From an uncultured Muribaculaceae bacterium (lineage in GTDB: Bacteria > Bacteroidota > Bacteroidia > Bacteroidales > Muribaculaceae): a stretch of DNA of 27,997 bases. The stretch is taken from positions 1-27,997 of the forward strand of contig CAJUAR010000034.1 in NCBI GenBank assembly GCA_910584495.1. The letters are read 5' to 3'. The notes under the pieces were generated by a model. That model was not told the DNA's origin, searched no databases, and saw only the letters and a list, made by a program, of their open reading frames with translations. Position numbers and translations under genes: made by a program. The number at the start of each line of letters is the position of its first letter. The stretch's first letter is position 1. Shown here in pieces: positions 17,503 to 25,023 of this stretch.

Positions 17503-18894
17503 CTATTTTTTGATTATTGAATCGATAACATCTTTTACAGCCTGAGCCTGAGCTTTTGCCTCGTCCTCGGTGTGGGCTTCGGCATAAATTCGTATAATAG
17601 GCTCTGTATTAGACTTGCGCAAGTGTACCCAGCTATCGGCAAAGTCGATTTTCACACCGTCGATGTCGGTGATTTTCTCACCGGCAAACTTTTCTTTAAC
17701 CGCAACGAGGATTGCGTCCACGTCGAGGTCGGGCGTAAGGTCGATGCGCGATTTGAAGATTTCATAGGCCGGATATGTTTTGCGAAGCTCGCTCATTGTC
17801 TTGCCCGATTTGGCAAGGAGCGTAAGGAACAAAGCCACACCGACAAGTGCGTCGCGCCCATAGTGTATTTCGGGATATATGACACCTCCGTTGCCTTCTC
17901 CTCCGATAACGGCTCCGGTTTCTTTCATAAGCGTGGTCACATTGACTTCTCCCACAGCCGAAGCCTGATAGTTGCCTCCGCGTGCACGTGTAACATCAGC
18001 AAGAGCTCGCGACGAACTGAGGTTGCTCACAGTGTTTCCCGGCGTGTGGCTAAGCACATAGTCGGCCACCGACACAAGTGTGTACTCCTCGCCAAACATT
18101 TTGCCGTCCTCGCACACCAGGGCCAGACGGTCGACATCGGGATCGACAACGATACCCACACTGGCATTACCGGCTTTCATAAGGTCGGAAATGGCGGTGA
18201 GGTTCTGGGGAATTGGTTCGGGATTATGGGCAAAGTCGCCGGTAGGCACGCAGTTGAGCTCCACAATGTTTCTCACACCCAAAGCGCGGAGCAGCTGAGG
18301 AATGACCACGCCGCCGACGGAGTTGACAGCATCTACAGCCACTGTGAAATCAGCCTTCCTGATAGCATCCACGTCGACAAGCGGCAGAGCGAGCACATGC
18401 TCTATGTGGCGACGGTTGTAGGTGGTGTTTGTAAAAATGTGTCCGAGTTTGTCGACAGGCGCATAATCGAATGCATTTTCCTCGGCAAGGCGGAGCACCT
18501 CGGCCCCTTCGTCAGCATTTAGAAATTCGCCTCGCTCGTTGAGGAGCTTCAGGGCGTTCCACTGACGGGGGTTGTGCGAAGCGGTGATGATGATGCCGCC
18601 ACATGCATTTTCGTCGACCACGGCAATTTCAGTGGTCGGTGTCGAAGCCAGATCGATGTCGACCACGTCGAATCCCATACCGCACAGAGTGGCATCGACA
18701 AGGTTGCGGACCATCGGCCCCGAGAGGCGTGCATCGCGTCCGACAACGATGGTGTTTGTTGTTTTGGTTGTTGTCTTTGCTATGAACGAAGCAAACGCAG
18801 CAGTGAACTTGACGATATCGAGAGGAGTGAGCCCCTCGCCGGACGGACCGCCAATAGTGCCGCGAATACCGGAAATAGATTTTATCAGACTCAT
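17503..18894 (-). CDS. glmM: phosphoglucosamine mutase
   Basis: 463 residues, an alpha-D-phosphohexomutase. The phosphoserine loop TASHNP carries Ser106, the Mg-binding loop is DPDVDR (251-256), the sugar-recognition loop is GEGNGG (332-337) and the phosphate-binding loop is RKSNTEP (426-432). The length and the Bacteroidota form of the last loop fit GlmM, which converts glucosamine-6-phosphate to glucosamine-1-phosphate for UDP-GlcNAc, the precursor of peptidoglycan and LPS. The GEGNGG loop is also seen in phosphomannomutase/phosphoglucomutase enzymes, so substrate preference is not fully settled. It starts with ATG, 56 bases after the DUF4827-like gene, with only a poor promoter match (TATATTTC) between. 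Confidence 0.88.
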   Translation of the reverse strand: MSLIKSISGIRGTIGGPSGEGLTPLDIVKFTAAFASFIAKTTTKTTNTIVVGRDARLSGPMVRNLVDATLCGMGFDVVDIDLASTPTTEIAVVDENACGGIIITASHNPRQWNALKLLNERGEFLNADEGAEVLRLAEENAFDYAPVDKLGHIFTNTTYNRRHIEHVLALPLVDVDAIRKADFTVAVDAVNSVGGVVIPQLLRALGVRNIVELNCVPTGDFAHNPEPIPQNLTAISDLMKAGNASVGIVVDPDVDRLALVCEDGKMFGEEYTLVSVADYVLSHTPGNTVSNLSSSRALADVTRARGGNYQASAVGEVNVTTLMKETGAVIGGEGNGGVIYPEIHYGRDALVGVALFLTLLAKSGKTMSELRKTYPAYEIFKSRIDLTPDLDVDAILVAVKEKFAGEKITDIDGVKIDFADSWVHLRKSNTEPIIRIYAEAHTEDEAKAQAQAVKDVIDSIIKK

Positions 18895-18950
18895 GTCAAA
18901 GTGCTTTGAAATATAACTTTAGCAATGTTTTCGATTAACAGGAAGGCAGT

Positions 18951-19517
18951 TCAGCGACGACGTTCATAGGTGAGTGTCCATAGATAGGGCTGCACATTGG
19001 ACGATTCGCTGGTAATGCCATATTCAGATTTGATGACAATGTTCACCTTGCAGTCGACAGGAAGGTATTTGAGCGGTGTCTGTATGCCCACACCCCATTC
19101 GGCCGACGACTGCAGCTGGTAGTTGTTGAAACGGAACCAGGCGGGACTGAGAGAAATGTTGTTGCCGCCACCGGTGGGAAGCTGTCCGTCCTTATAGTTG
19201 ATGAGGGCATAACGAGTGTAGCGGAAATAAATCTGCTCGTCGTCTTTCACCTTGTTGCCTTTTGTTCCGGGTTCAAGAACCTGCATATACATATTGCCAT
19301 CCTCGTCGAGACGGTAGAAGGGTGCGTCGGGACCATATTCAAACACTGTGTCGGCAGGAACATCGAGCATCACGGTGTGGTCGGCAAGGTAGTTGTTGAC
19401 ATACATATCTTGCTCGTTGAGCAACTCGGCATAGGATTTACCTTCGTCGCAGGAGCTCGCAGCAACTGCCATTGCTACGGCTGCGGCCACATATATACAG
19501 ATTTTTGCAATTTTCAT
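18951..19517 (-). CDS. DUF4827-like lipoprotein
   Basis: 188 residues from the ATG at 19517; an upstream TTG (19535) is less likely. The signal peptide has a hydrophobic core and a lipobox AASSC (Cys 23) followed by DEGKSYAELL, so the mature protein is lipid-anchored in the envelope. The mature part has no catalytic motif I can name. The layout (a short helical YAELLNEQDMYVNNYL segment, then a beta-rich domain with paired aromatic residues) recalls the Bacteroidales DUF4827 family, sometimes compared with FKBP-type prolyl isomerases. That is a family impression from memory and no function follows. It sits 23 bases after nrnA and 56 bases before glmM, consistent with one operon. Confidence 0.75.
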   Translation of the reverse strand: MKIAKICIYVAAAVAMAVAASSCDEGKSYAELLNEQDMYVNNYLADHTVMLDVPADTVFEYGPDAPFYRLDEDGNMYMQVLEPGTKGNKVKDDEQIYFRYTRYALINYKDGQLPTGGGNNISLSPAWFRFNNYQLQSSAEWGVGIQTPLKYLPVDCKVNIVIKSEYGITSESSNVQPYLWTLTYERRR

Positions 19518-19540
19518 TTTTGGGGTCGGTATCAAATGTT

Positions 19541-20572
19541 TTAGAGATTCTTGAATCGTTTGTCTATTTCGGGAAGGATGGATTTGAAAAACTCAATAGC
19601 CTGGTCGAGCGTGCCTTTATACTCGCCGCCGCCGGCATTGAGATGGCCGCCGCCATTGAAATAGTCCTGACAAATTATGTTCACCGGGAATGTGCCCCTG
19701 CTTCGCATCGACACACGGATGCAGTCGCTTTCCTGGCGCAGGAACACGCTGAAACGCATGCCGGGTATTGCCAAGGGACGATTGACAAGGCCCTCGGTGT
19801 CTCCACGGGTGTACTGGAAACGGTTCAGTTCGTCGCGCGACAGACTGATGAGCGCAGCGCCGACTGCGGGAAACAGTTCCATCTTGCGAAGTATGGCGTA
19901 GGAATTAAGACGCATGCAGTTGGCCGAGAATGTGTTGAAAAGCTGGTTGTAGAGCTTCTCTTTGTCGGCTCCCTTGCGCACAAGCTCGGCCACTACCACA
20001 TATTCTTCGGGGTCGTTGCAGTTATAGGCAAAATTACCCGTGTCGGTCATCATGCCGGCAAGGAGGCAGGTTGCCGAATCTTTGCCTATGAAGTCAAAAA
20101 GCTCCAGTCGGCAAAAGAAGCGGAACAACAGATAGGACGTGGACGACATCTCAGGATATGAAATTACCACATCGGCATCTATGTCGGGGCCAAGATGATG
20201 GTCTATAACTATTTTTTTAGCCTTGCTCTGTTCCAAAGCATGCTGAAGTCGGCCTACTCGCTTGGTATCGTTGAAATCAAGACACAGCACAAGGTCGCTG
20301 TCGCGAAGCAAAGCACAGGCAAAATCGTAGTATTTCGCTCCATCGACAATCTCCTTGGCTCCCGGCAGCTGGCGCAGGTTTTCCAAATAACTGTCGGGCA
20401 CCACGGCACGGACTTCCTTGCCCAGCAACGAGAGAACCGATACTGCCGCCAACGACGACCCGATGGCATCGCCGTCGGGACTGGTGTGGCACACCACGGC
20501 AATGCTGGCTGCATTGTCGATAAGCTCTTTAGCTCGTTTGATTAACTTCTCGTCAATTACTTGTGTTATCAT
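19541..20572 (-). CDS. nrnA: DHH-family phosphoesterase, NrnA-like (oligoribonuclease / pAp phosphatase)
   Basis: 343 residues from the ATG at 20572. The frame continues upstream to 20986 but that part is not family-like. DHH motifs are visible: HTSPDGDA (His29, Asp33, Asp35), LDFND (Asp99), the DHH triad (124-126) and TDTG (Asp177), followed by the DHHA1 domain with GGGHLNAGG (307-315). Known NrnA proteins degrade 2-5 nucleotide RNAs and dephosphorylate 3'-phosphoadenosine 5'-phosphate with Mn2+. Cyclic-di-AMP phosphodiesterase activity is a possible alternative, since stand-alone DHH-DHHA1 proteins can hydrolyse pApA or c-di-AMP. It is the first gene of the minus-strand nrnA-lipoprotein-glmM run. 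Confidence 0.9.
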   Translation of the reverse strand: MITQVIDEKLIKRAKELIDNAASIAVVCHTSPDGDAIGSSLAAVSVLSLLGKEVRAVVPDSYLENLRQLPGAKEIVDGAKYYDFACALLRDSDLVLCLDFNDTKRVGRLQHALEQSKAKKIVIDHHLGPDIDADVVISYPEMSSTSYLLFRFFCRLELFDFIGKDSATCLLAGMMTDTGNFAYNCNDPEEYVVVAELVRKGADKEKLYNQLFNTFSANCMRLNSYAILRKMELFPAVGAALISLSRDELNRFQYTRGDTEGLVNRPLAIPGMRFSVFLRQESDCIRVSMRSRGTFPVNIICQDYFNGGGHLNAGGGEYKGTLDQAIEFFKSILPEIDKRFKNL

Positions 20573-20589
20573 ATTTCTATTTGCGGCTG

Positions 20590-20597
20590 CAAATATA
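20590..20597 (-). promoter_or_regulatory. -7 promoter element for nrnA
   Basis: TATATTTG on the minus strand matches TAnnTTTG 17 bases before the nrnA ATG. No TTTG stands at the expected -33 distance, so only half of the consensus is present, but it is the only suitable element upstream of this gene run. Confidence 0.5.
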
Positions 20598-20638
20598 CGA
20601 AAAATTAACGTCACTTCCAGCCCAACCCATGCCTTTAA

Positions 20639-20992
20639 CAAATATTGAAGTATCACAAGCCAACGGTAGCTCCTCAGGTTACGCTCAATCTGCCATTTGG
20701 GTCGAACTCTCGCTGGAGCGCTGAGATTCGTGCCGGCGTGGGCGCACTTGCCTATAACGAGAAGGTCGAAGTTGAACATGTCTCGGCCAGTGGCACTTGG
20801 TGGGGCTGGTGTTCCAATGCAGACCTCGGAATTGAATGGCTCTTGAACAGCACCGTTGGTTTTACAGTGTCGGGTAGTTATCTTATCGGCCAGATCAGGC
20901 AATCCATAGAGCAACGCAATGGCACTATCGAAAAAATATGGAACAAAGTGGAGCGTCTCTATGCCCTCGCAGGTGTAAAAATCCATTTCTGA
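20639..20992 (+). pseudogene. C-terminal fragment of an outer-membrane beta-barrel protein, no start codon
   Basis: The frame is open from just after a TAA (20636-20638) to TGA at 20990-20992, about 117 codons, with no ATG near its beginning; TTG at 20645 is the first possible start. The product alternates hydrophobic and polar residues in strand-length blocks (AEIRAGVGALAYN, ADLGIEWLL, VGFTVSGSYLIGQI, YALAGVKIHF) and ends in Phe, the signature of the last strands of a Bacteroidales porin-family barrel. There is no signal peptide and the upstream DNA belongs to nrnA's promoter. I therefore read it as the 3' remnant of a lost gene. A real short gene with an unusual start is less likely. Confidence 0.6.
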
Positions 20993-21004
20993 CCCGCATT
21001 ATTT

Positions 21005-21038
21005 TCAGCCCCCGCCTTGTGGAGCAGGCGGGGGCTGA
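21005..21038. terminator. strong G/C-rich hairpin between converging genes
   Basis: A perfect 12-base stem (21005-21016 with 21027-21038; arms CAGCCCCCGCC / GGCGGGGGCTG plus an outer T-A pair) encloses a 10-base loop. It lies 12 bases after the barrel fragment's stop on one side and 4 bases after the 145-residue gene's stop on the other, the place for a bidirectional terminator. Neither strand has a T run after the stem, so it is not a classical intrinsic terminator. Confidence 0.55.
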
Positions 21039-21042
21039 ACAG

Positions 21043-21480
21043 CTATAGGCCGGAAGGACGGATGAATCCGGGACGGCCACCATCGGCCACGCTGTTGCGC
21101 ATCAGCGCAAGGTGTCGCTCGTAGGCGTTGCGGTACTTGCCGGCCATGGGCGTGTCGGTGCCGCTCCACACTGCCCGCATAATGCCCAGCGTGACAAGAG
21201 TTTCGAGTTCGCGGACAAAAATTAGTGGCGACACTCGCACTGGCAGCGCGGCCTCCATGCAGATAAGATCGGGAGCAGGCTCGTCGGTGTGATTCGAACT
21301 TTTGATAACCTGAAGGAACTCCAGCACCACTCCCGAAAGCACATCGAGAGCAAGACGTTTGAGCAGGGGGCGCTGCTCTGTGTTGAGAATCAGAGGACGC
21401 TCGCTGCCCGAAGCAAGCGCATCGGCAGCCGAAAAAGCATAGACACATTCAAAAATACTGTCAAGACTGATATTTAGCAT
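21043..21480 (-). CDS. hypothetical protein, 145 residues
   Basis: I do not recognise the family. The protein begins with ATG and shows no signal peptide or clear membrane helix. Residues 1-25 and 37-62 are predicted helical and moderately hydrophobic (LLKRLALDVLSGVVLEFLQVI), followed by strand-like segments around 76-95 and a helical, basic C-terminal third (MAGKYRNAYERHLALMRNS). It lies 68 bases downstream of another unknown gene on the same strand and ends just before a strong hairpin, so the two probably share a transcript. The helical start followed by paired strands is loosely reminiscent of small structural or adaptor proteins in Bacteroidales phage-like loci, but this is an impression only. 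Confidence 0.65.
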   Translation of the reverse strand: MLNISLDSIFECVYAFSAADALASGSERPLILNTEQRPLLKRLALDVLSGVVLEFLQVIKSSNHTDEPAPDLICMEAALPVRVSPLIFVRELETLVTLGIMRAVWSGTDTPMAGKYRNAYERHLALMRNSVADGGRPGFIRPSGL

Positions 21481-21548
21481 AATGTTTTGATATTAAAGGT
21501 TCTACATTCAGTTTCTTGCCTGGAGCATAGATTCGAGCCTGAAACATG

Positions 21549-21941
21549 TCAGGCACATCGCCTGATAAGCTGGTTGAGCGTTCGCGGCGAAATGTAGAAA
21601 CACGGCGGACGACGGAAATTGAGAACGTAGGTCAATGCCGCATTGACATTTGTCAATTTCTTCGAGGTCATAACATCTTTCACCTGTTCGGCCAAATCGA
21701 GCCATTTGCGCAGAGCAAGACCACTACATCCGAGGGCCTCCGGTCCTTTCTGCCAAAGACGGTGCATCATTCTGCTGGCATAGTCAAAGTCGACATAGTG
21801 AACCCATGGCTGCGCAGACATCACAGCTTCAACAAGTTCTGCTTTCGATGCTTTGCTCCCTGCCAAAGCAAGATTGTGTCTTTTATCCCTGAGCAAAGCA
21901 ACAATGTTGCGATTGCGCAGATCTATCATTTCCTTTTTCAT
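21549..21941 (-). CDS. hypothetical protein with an apparent internal duplication, 130 residues
   Basis: Unrecognised family; no signal or membrane helix; basic and mostly helical. The two halves resemble each other: AVMSAQPWVHYVDFDYASRM (about residues 39-58) lines up with YVLNFRRPPCFYISPRTLNQ (about 104-123), sharing Val, Pro, Tyr and a following hydrophobic-Arg helix (MMHRL against LIRRC), with one gap. The pattern of helix, turn with Pro and Tyr, then Arg-rich helix is compatible with a tandem helix-turn-helix nucleic-acid-binding fold. The ATG at 21941 follows a good -7 element at 21991-21998. It is the first gene of a two-gene unit. A role in DNA binding is inference only. Confidence 0.68.
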   Translation of the reverse strand: MKKEMIDLRNRNIVALLRDKRHNLALAGSKASKAELVEAVMSAQPWVHYVDFDYASRMMHRLWQKGPEALGCSGLALRKWLDLAEQVKDVMTSKKLTNVNAALTYVLNFRRPPCFYISPRTLNQLIRRCA

Positions 21942-21990
21942 TAATACTTGAATTTTGGAGATTGAAAAATTGGCTATCGTTCTTTGCTTG

Positions 21991-22022
21991 CAAAGTTACA
22001 ACATTAAATTGCATTTGTCAAT
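21991..22022 (-). promoter_or_regulatory. promoter for the two unknown minus-strand genes
   Basis: TAACTTTG (21991-21998, minus strand) is a full -7 match. At the right distance upstream (20 bases) stands ATTG (22019-22022), one base off TTTG. Transcription would begin near 21984, giving a leader of about 43 bases before the ATG at 21941. Confidence 0.6.
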
Positions 22023-22055
22023 ACTTTTGGCAAAATATTTTTCCCCTGAAATATC

Positions 22056-22127
22056 CAACGCCCCCCCCGTCCCCATATTTCCAACATTTGACAACGCCGC
22101 CCTCACCGGGGGGGGCCGTTGTCAAAT
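22056..22127. repeat. nested inverted repeats with C8 and G8 tracts in the divergent intergenic region
   Basis: ATTTGACAACG (22086-22096) is repeated in perfect inversion at 22117-22127. A second, overlapping inverted repeat pairs CAACG-C8-G (22056-22069) with C-G8-CCGTTG (22107-22121), one base unmatched. The two share their right arm, so only one could form at a time. The block lies upstream of both divergent promoters and so is not expected to be in either mRNA. It could be an operator, a cruciform-forming site or a remnant of a mobile-element end. Apart from this block and the two promoters, 21942-22181 shows nothing I can call. Confidence 0.6.
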
Positions 22128-22129
22128 CT

Positions 22130-22161
22130 TTTGGTTTTGCATCCTAAAATTAGTAACTTTG
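22130..22161 (+). promoter_or_regulatory. Bacteroidota-type promoter for uvrA
   Basis: TTTG (22130-22133), a 20-base spacer and TAACTTTG (22154-22161) make a full consensus match. Transcription would begin near 22168, leaving a very short leader of about 14 bases before the ATG at 22182. Confidence 0.8.
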
Positions 22162-22181
22162 TAGTTTAGATTTTAGAACAG

Positions 22182-24965
22182 ATGGCACTAAGCAATATAT
22201 CGATCAAAGGGGCACGCGTCAACAACCTGAAAAACATAGATGTTGAAATTCCCCGCAACAAACTTGTGGTCATTACCGGGTTGTCGGGCTCGGGCAAATC
22301 GTCGCTGGCATTCGACACTCTCTATGCCGAAGGACGTCGGCGCTATGTCGAAAGCTTGTCAGCCTATGCACGCCAGTTCATGGGCAAGCTTCAAAAACCG
22401 GAGTGTGACTTTATCCGCGGTCTGCCGCCGGCAATAGCGGTAGAGCAAAAGGTGAACACACGGAATCCACGCTCCACCGTAGGCACATCGACAGAAATCT
22501 ACGACTATATGCGCATGCTTTTCGGTCGCATAGGCCACACCTTTTCGCCCATCAGCGGCAAAGAGGTGAAGAAGCACAGCGTTGAGGACATACTGACATG
22601 GGCCGGCAGTTTCGACGAAGGTTCGCGTCTTGCCATAGCGGCACCCATCCATCTCCCCGATAGCCGCAGCTTGGAGCAACAGCTTGACATATATGTCAAA
22701 GAGGGATACTCGCGCCTTGTAGACAACAATGGCACCTTTGTGGAAATCGACGAGTACAAGCCTTCGAATACAGCCCCCCTGCCCTATCTGCTCATCGACC
22801 GCACCATGGTGTCGGCCGACAAAGACGAAATGTCGCGCCTCGCCGAATCGGCCGAATCGGCTTTTTTCGAGGGCGGCGACGAATGCATCGTCATGGTGTG
22901 GAATCATGATGGCAAAATCAACAGCCAGGCATTTTCAAAGCGATTCGAGGCCGACGGCATGACCTTCGCCGAGCCAAACGAACAGATGTTTAACTTCAAC
23001 AATCCTATCGGAGCCTGCCCCGAATGCGAAGGTTTCGGAGCCACGCTGGGAATTTCGGAAGAGCTGGTGGTCCCCAATGTGCAACTATCGGTCTACGAAG
23101 ATGCTGTGGCCTGCTGGCGCGGACCGCGCTCACGCGAATGGAAAGAGCGCTTCATGCACTCGGCTGCGAAGGTGAAATTTCCAATCCACACACCTTACTA
23201 TAAACTCACCGAAGAAGAGCGCAACCTACTGTGGATGGGCAATGCCGACAAAGGCATAGAAGGCATAATGGCCTATTTCGACTATGTGACATCGAAACGC
23301 CAGGCAATAGAATTCCGCATGATACTTGCCCACTATCGCGGCAAGACAACCTGCCACATGTGCCACGGCACACGCCTGCGCCCCGAAGTGAACTATGTGA
23401 AGGTTGGCGGCAGCACCATAAGCGAACTTGTGCGCATGCCCATCGACCGCCTGAAAGCCTGGTTCGAGGGGCTGAAACTCGACGCACACGACGAAAAGAT
23501 AGCCTCGCGCCTGCTGGTGGAAATTAAAAAACGCCTTCAATTCCTCGTAGAAGTAGGTCTGAGCTATCTCACCCTCGACCGACTGAGCAACACTCTGTCG
23601 GGCGGAGAAAGCCAGCGCATCAACCTTGCCACATCGCTGGGCAGCAGCCTTGTAGGCTCGCTCTACATCCTCGATGAGCCCTCGATAGGCCTTCATCCGC
23701 GCGACACCGACCGCCTTATCGGAGTGCTGCGCAAACTGCAGCAGCTTGGCAACACTGTGGTAGTTGTCGAGCACGACGAAGAGATAATGCGCGCAGCCGA
23801 CATGATTATAGATGTCGGCCCGGCGGCTGGTCGCCTTGGCGGAGAAATTGTGTTCGAAGGCCGTCCCGACGACATTGCCGGGGCTGCCGACAGCTATACC
23901 ATGAAATATCTCACCGGCAAGATGGAGATTCCCCTGCCGAAAGCACGACGCAAATGGCGCGACAAAATCAAAATTGAGCATGCTACCGAACACAACCTGA
24001 AAGATGTCACTGTCGACTTTCCGCTGGGAGTGATGACCGTTGTCACCGGCGTGAGCGGGTCGGGAAAATCGACCTTGGTGCGCGACATTTTCTACCGCGC
24101 TCTTGCCCGCAAAGTTTATGGCGATGGAGAAGCCCCCGGACGTTTCGGCAACATTACAGGCGACCTCGGCCGGGTAAAGGATGTGGTGTTCGTCGACCAA
24201 AACCCTATAGGCAAATCGACGCGCTCCAACCCGGCCACATATCTCAAAGCCTACGACGAAATTCGCGCACTTATGGCCTCGACACAAGCAGCAAAACAAC
24301 TCGAGCTGACAGCGGCCTCGTTCTCTTTCAATGTAGAGGGCGGTCGTTGCGAGGCATGCAAAGGCGAAGGATATATCAACATCGAGATGCAGTTTCTGGC
24401 CGATGTCAACCTGGTGTGCGAAGAGTGCCACGGCAAACGTTTCAAACGCGAAGTGCTCGATGTGATGCATCGCGGAAAAAATATTTATGACATTCTGGAG
24501 ATGACTGTCGACGAAGCCATAGAGTTCTTCGGCACCGCCTCCGCTGCCGAACGTCGTATTGTCGAACGCCTGGCCCCGCTCCACGACGTGGGACTGGGCT
24601 ATATCAAGCTCGGACAGTCATCGTCCACTCTTTCGGGCGGCGAGAATCAACGTGTGAAGCTTGCCTACTTCCTTGCCATGAGCTCGTCGACACCCACAGT
24701 GTTTATCTTCGACGAACCGACCACCGGTCTGCACTTCCACGACATCAACCTGTTGCTCGACAGCTTCAACCGCCTCATTGCCATGGGTCATACCATAGTT
24801 ATTGTCGAACACAACCTCGATGTTATCAAATGTGCCGACCACATCATAGACCTCGGACCCGACGGAGGCGAAAATGGCGGCACCATCGTTGCCATAGGCA
24901 CACCCGAACAAATTGCCGCCTCCAAAACAAGCCTCACCGGCAAATACATTGCCGCAAAGCTTTAG
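22182..24965 (+). CDS. uvrA: excinuclease ABC subunit A
   Basis: 927 residues, close to the usual 940. Two ABC ATPase halves: first Walker A GLSGSGKSS (33-41), second GVSGSGKST near residue 625; signatures LSGGESQR and LSGGENQR; Walker B regions YILDEPSIGLHPRD and IFDEPTTGLHFHD. UvrA scans DNA for bulky lesions with UvrB in nucleotide excision repair. The C-terminal zinc module (CEAC and CEEC around NIEMQFLADVNLV) is complete. In the first module the NNPIGACPEC half is present, but the preceding CxxC half is replaced by EADGMTFAEP, so two of four Cys are missing; I recall similar sequences in other Bacteroidota UvrA proteins. The insertion domain between is full length, so it looks like UvrA1, not the short UvrA2. 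Confidence 0.96.
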   Translation: MALSNISIKGARVNNLKNIDVEIPRNKLVVITGLSGSGKSSLAFDTLYAEGRRRYVESLSAYARQFMGKLQKPECDFIRGLPPAIAVEQKVNTRNPRSTVGTSTEIYDYMRMLFGRIGHTFSPISGKEVKKHSVEDILTWAGSFDEGSRLAIAAPIHLPDSRSLEQQLDIYVKEGYSRLVDNNGTFVEIDEYKPSNTAPLPYLLIDRTMVSADKDEMSRLAESAESAFFEGGDECIVMVWNHDGKINSQAFSKRFEADGMTFAEPNEQMFNFNNPIGACPECEGFGATLGISEELVVPNVQLSVYEDAVACWRGPRSREWKERFMHSAAKVKFPIHTPYYKLTEEERNLLWMGNADKGIEGIMAYFDYVTSKRQAIEFRMILAHYRGKTTCHMCHGTRLRPEVNYVKVGGSTISELVRMPIDRLKAWFEGLKLDAHDEKIASRLLVEIKKRLQFLVEVGLSYLTLDRLSNTLSGGESQRINLATSLGSSLVGSLYILDEPSIGLHPRDTDRLIGVLRKLQQLGNTVVVVEHDEEIMRAADMIIDVGPAAGRLGGEIVFEGRPDDIAGAADSYTMKYLTGKMEIPLPKARRKWRDKIKIEHATEHNLKDVTVDFPLGVMTVVTGVSGSGKSTLVRDIFYRALARKVYGDGEAPGRFGNITGDLGRVKDVVFVDQNPIGKSTRSNPATYLKAYDEIRALMASTQAAKQLELTAASFSFNVEGGRCEACKGEGYINIEMQFLADVNLVCEECHGKRFKREVLDVMHRGKNIYDILEMTVDEAIEFFGTASAAERRIVERLAPLHDVGLGYIKLGQSSSTLSGGENQRVKLAYFLAMSSSTPTVFIFDEPTTGLHFHDINLLLDSFNRLIAMGHTIVIVEHNLDVIKCADHIIDLGPDGGENGGTIVAIGTPEQIAASKTSLTGKYIAAKL

Positions 24966-24986
24966 TTAGTATTTGGTTATAAATGT

Positions 24987-24994
24987 TATTTTTG
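24987..24994 (+). promoter_or_regulatory. possible -7 promoter element for the secreted protein gene
   Basis: TATTTTTG matches TAnnTTTG 29 bases before the ATG at 25024, in the 58-base gap after uvrA. No TTTG stands at the -33 distance (the nearest is 11 bases upstream), so this is a partial match; read-through from uvrA is also possible. Confidence 0.4.
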
Positions 24995-25023
24995 CTAATT
25001 TTCGAAAAAATCACATTCTGCTT

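Noticed and set aside
20573..20986. N-terminal extension of nrnA
   Set aside because: The DHH domain starts at the ATG 20572, a -7 element precedes it, and the extension shows no family character.
22086..22127. Inverted repeat read as an intrinsic terminator
   Set aside because: It lies upstream of both divergent promoters and has no T tract after the stem, so no known transcript would end there.
21955..22164. 69-residue plus-strand frame before uvrA
   Set aside because: It runs through the inverted repeat and the uvrA promoter and is not protein-like.
23226..24584. 452-residue minus-strand open frame opposite uvrA
   Set aside because: Antisense to uvrA throughout, no recognisable domain, no promoter.
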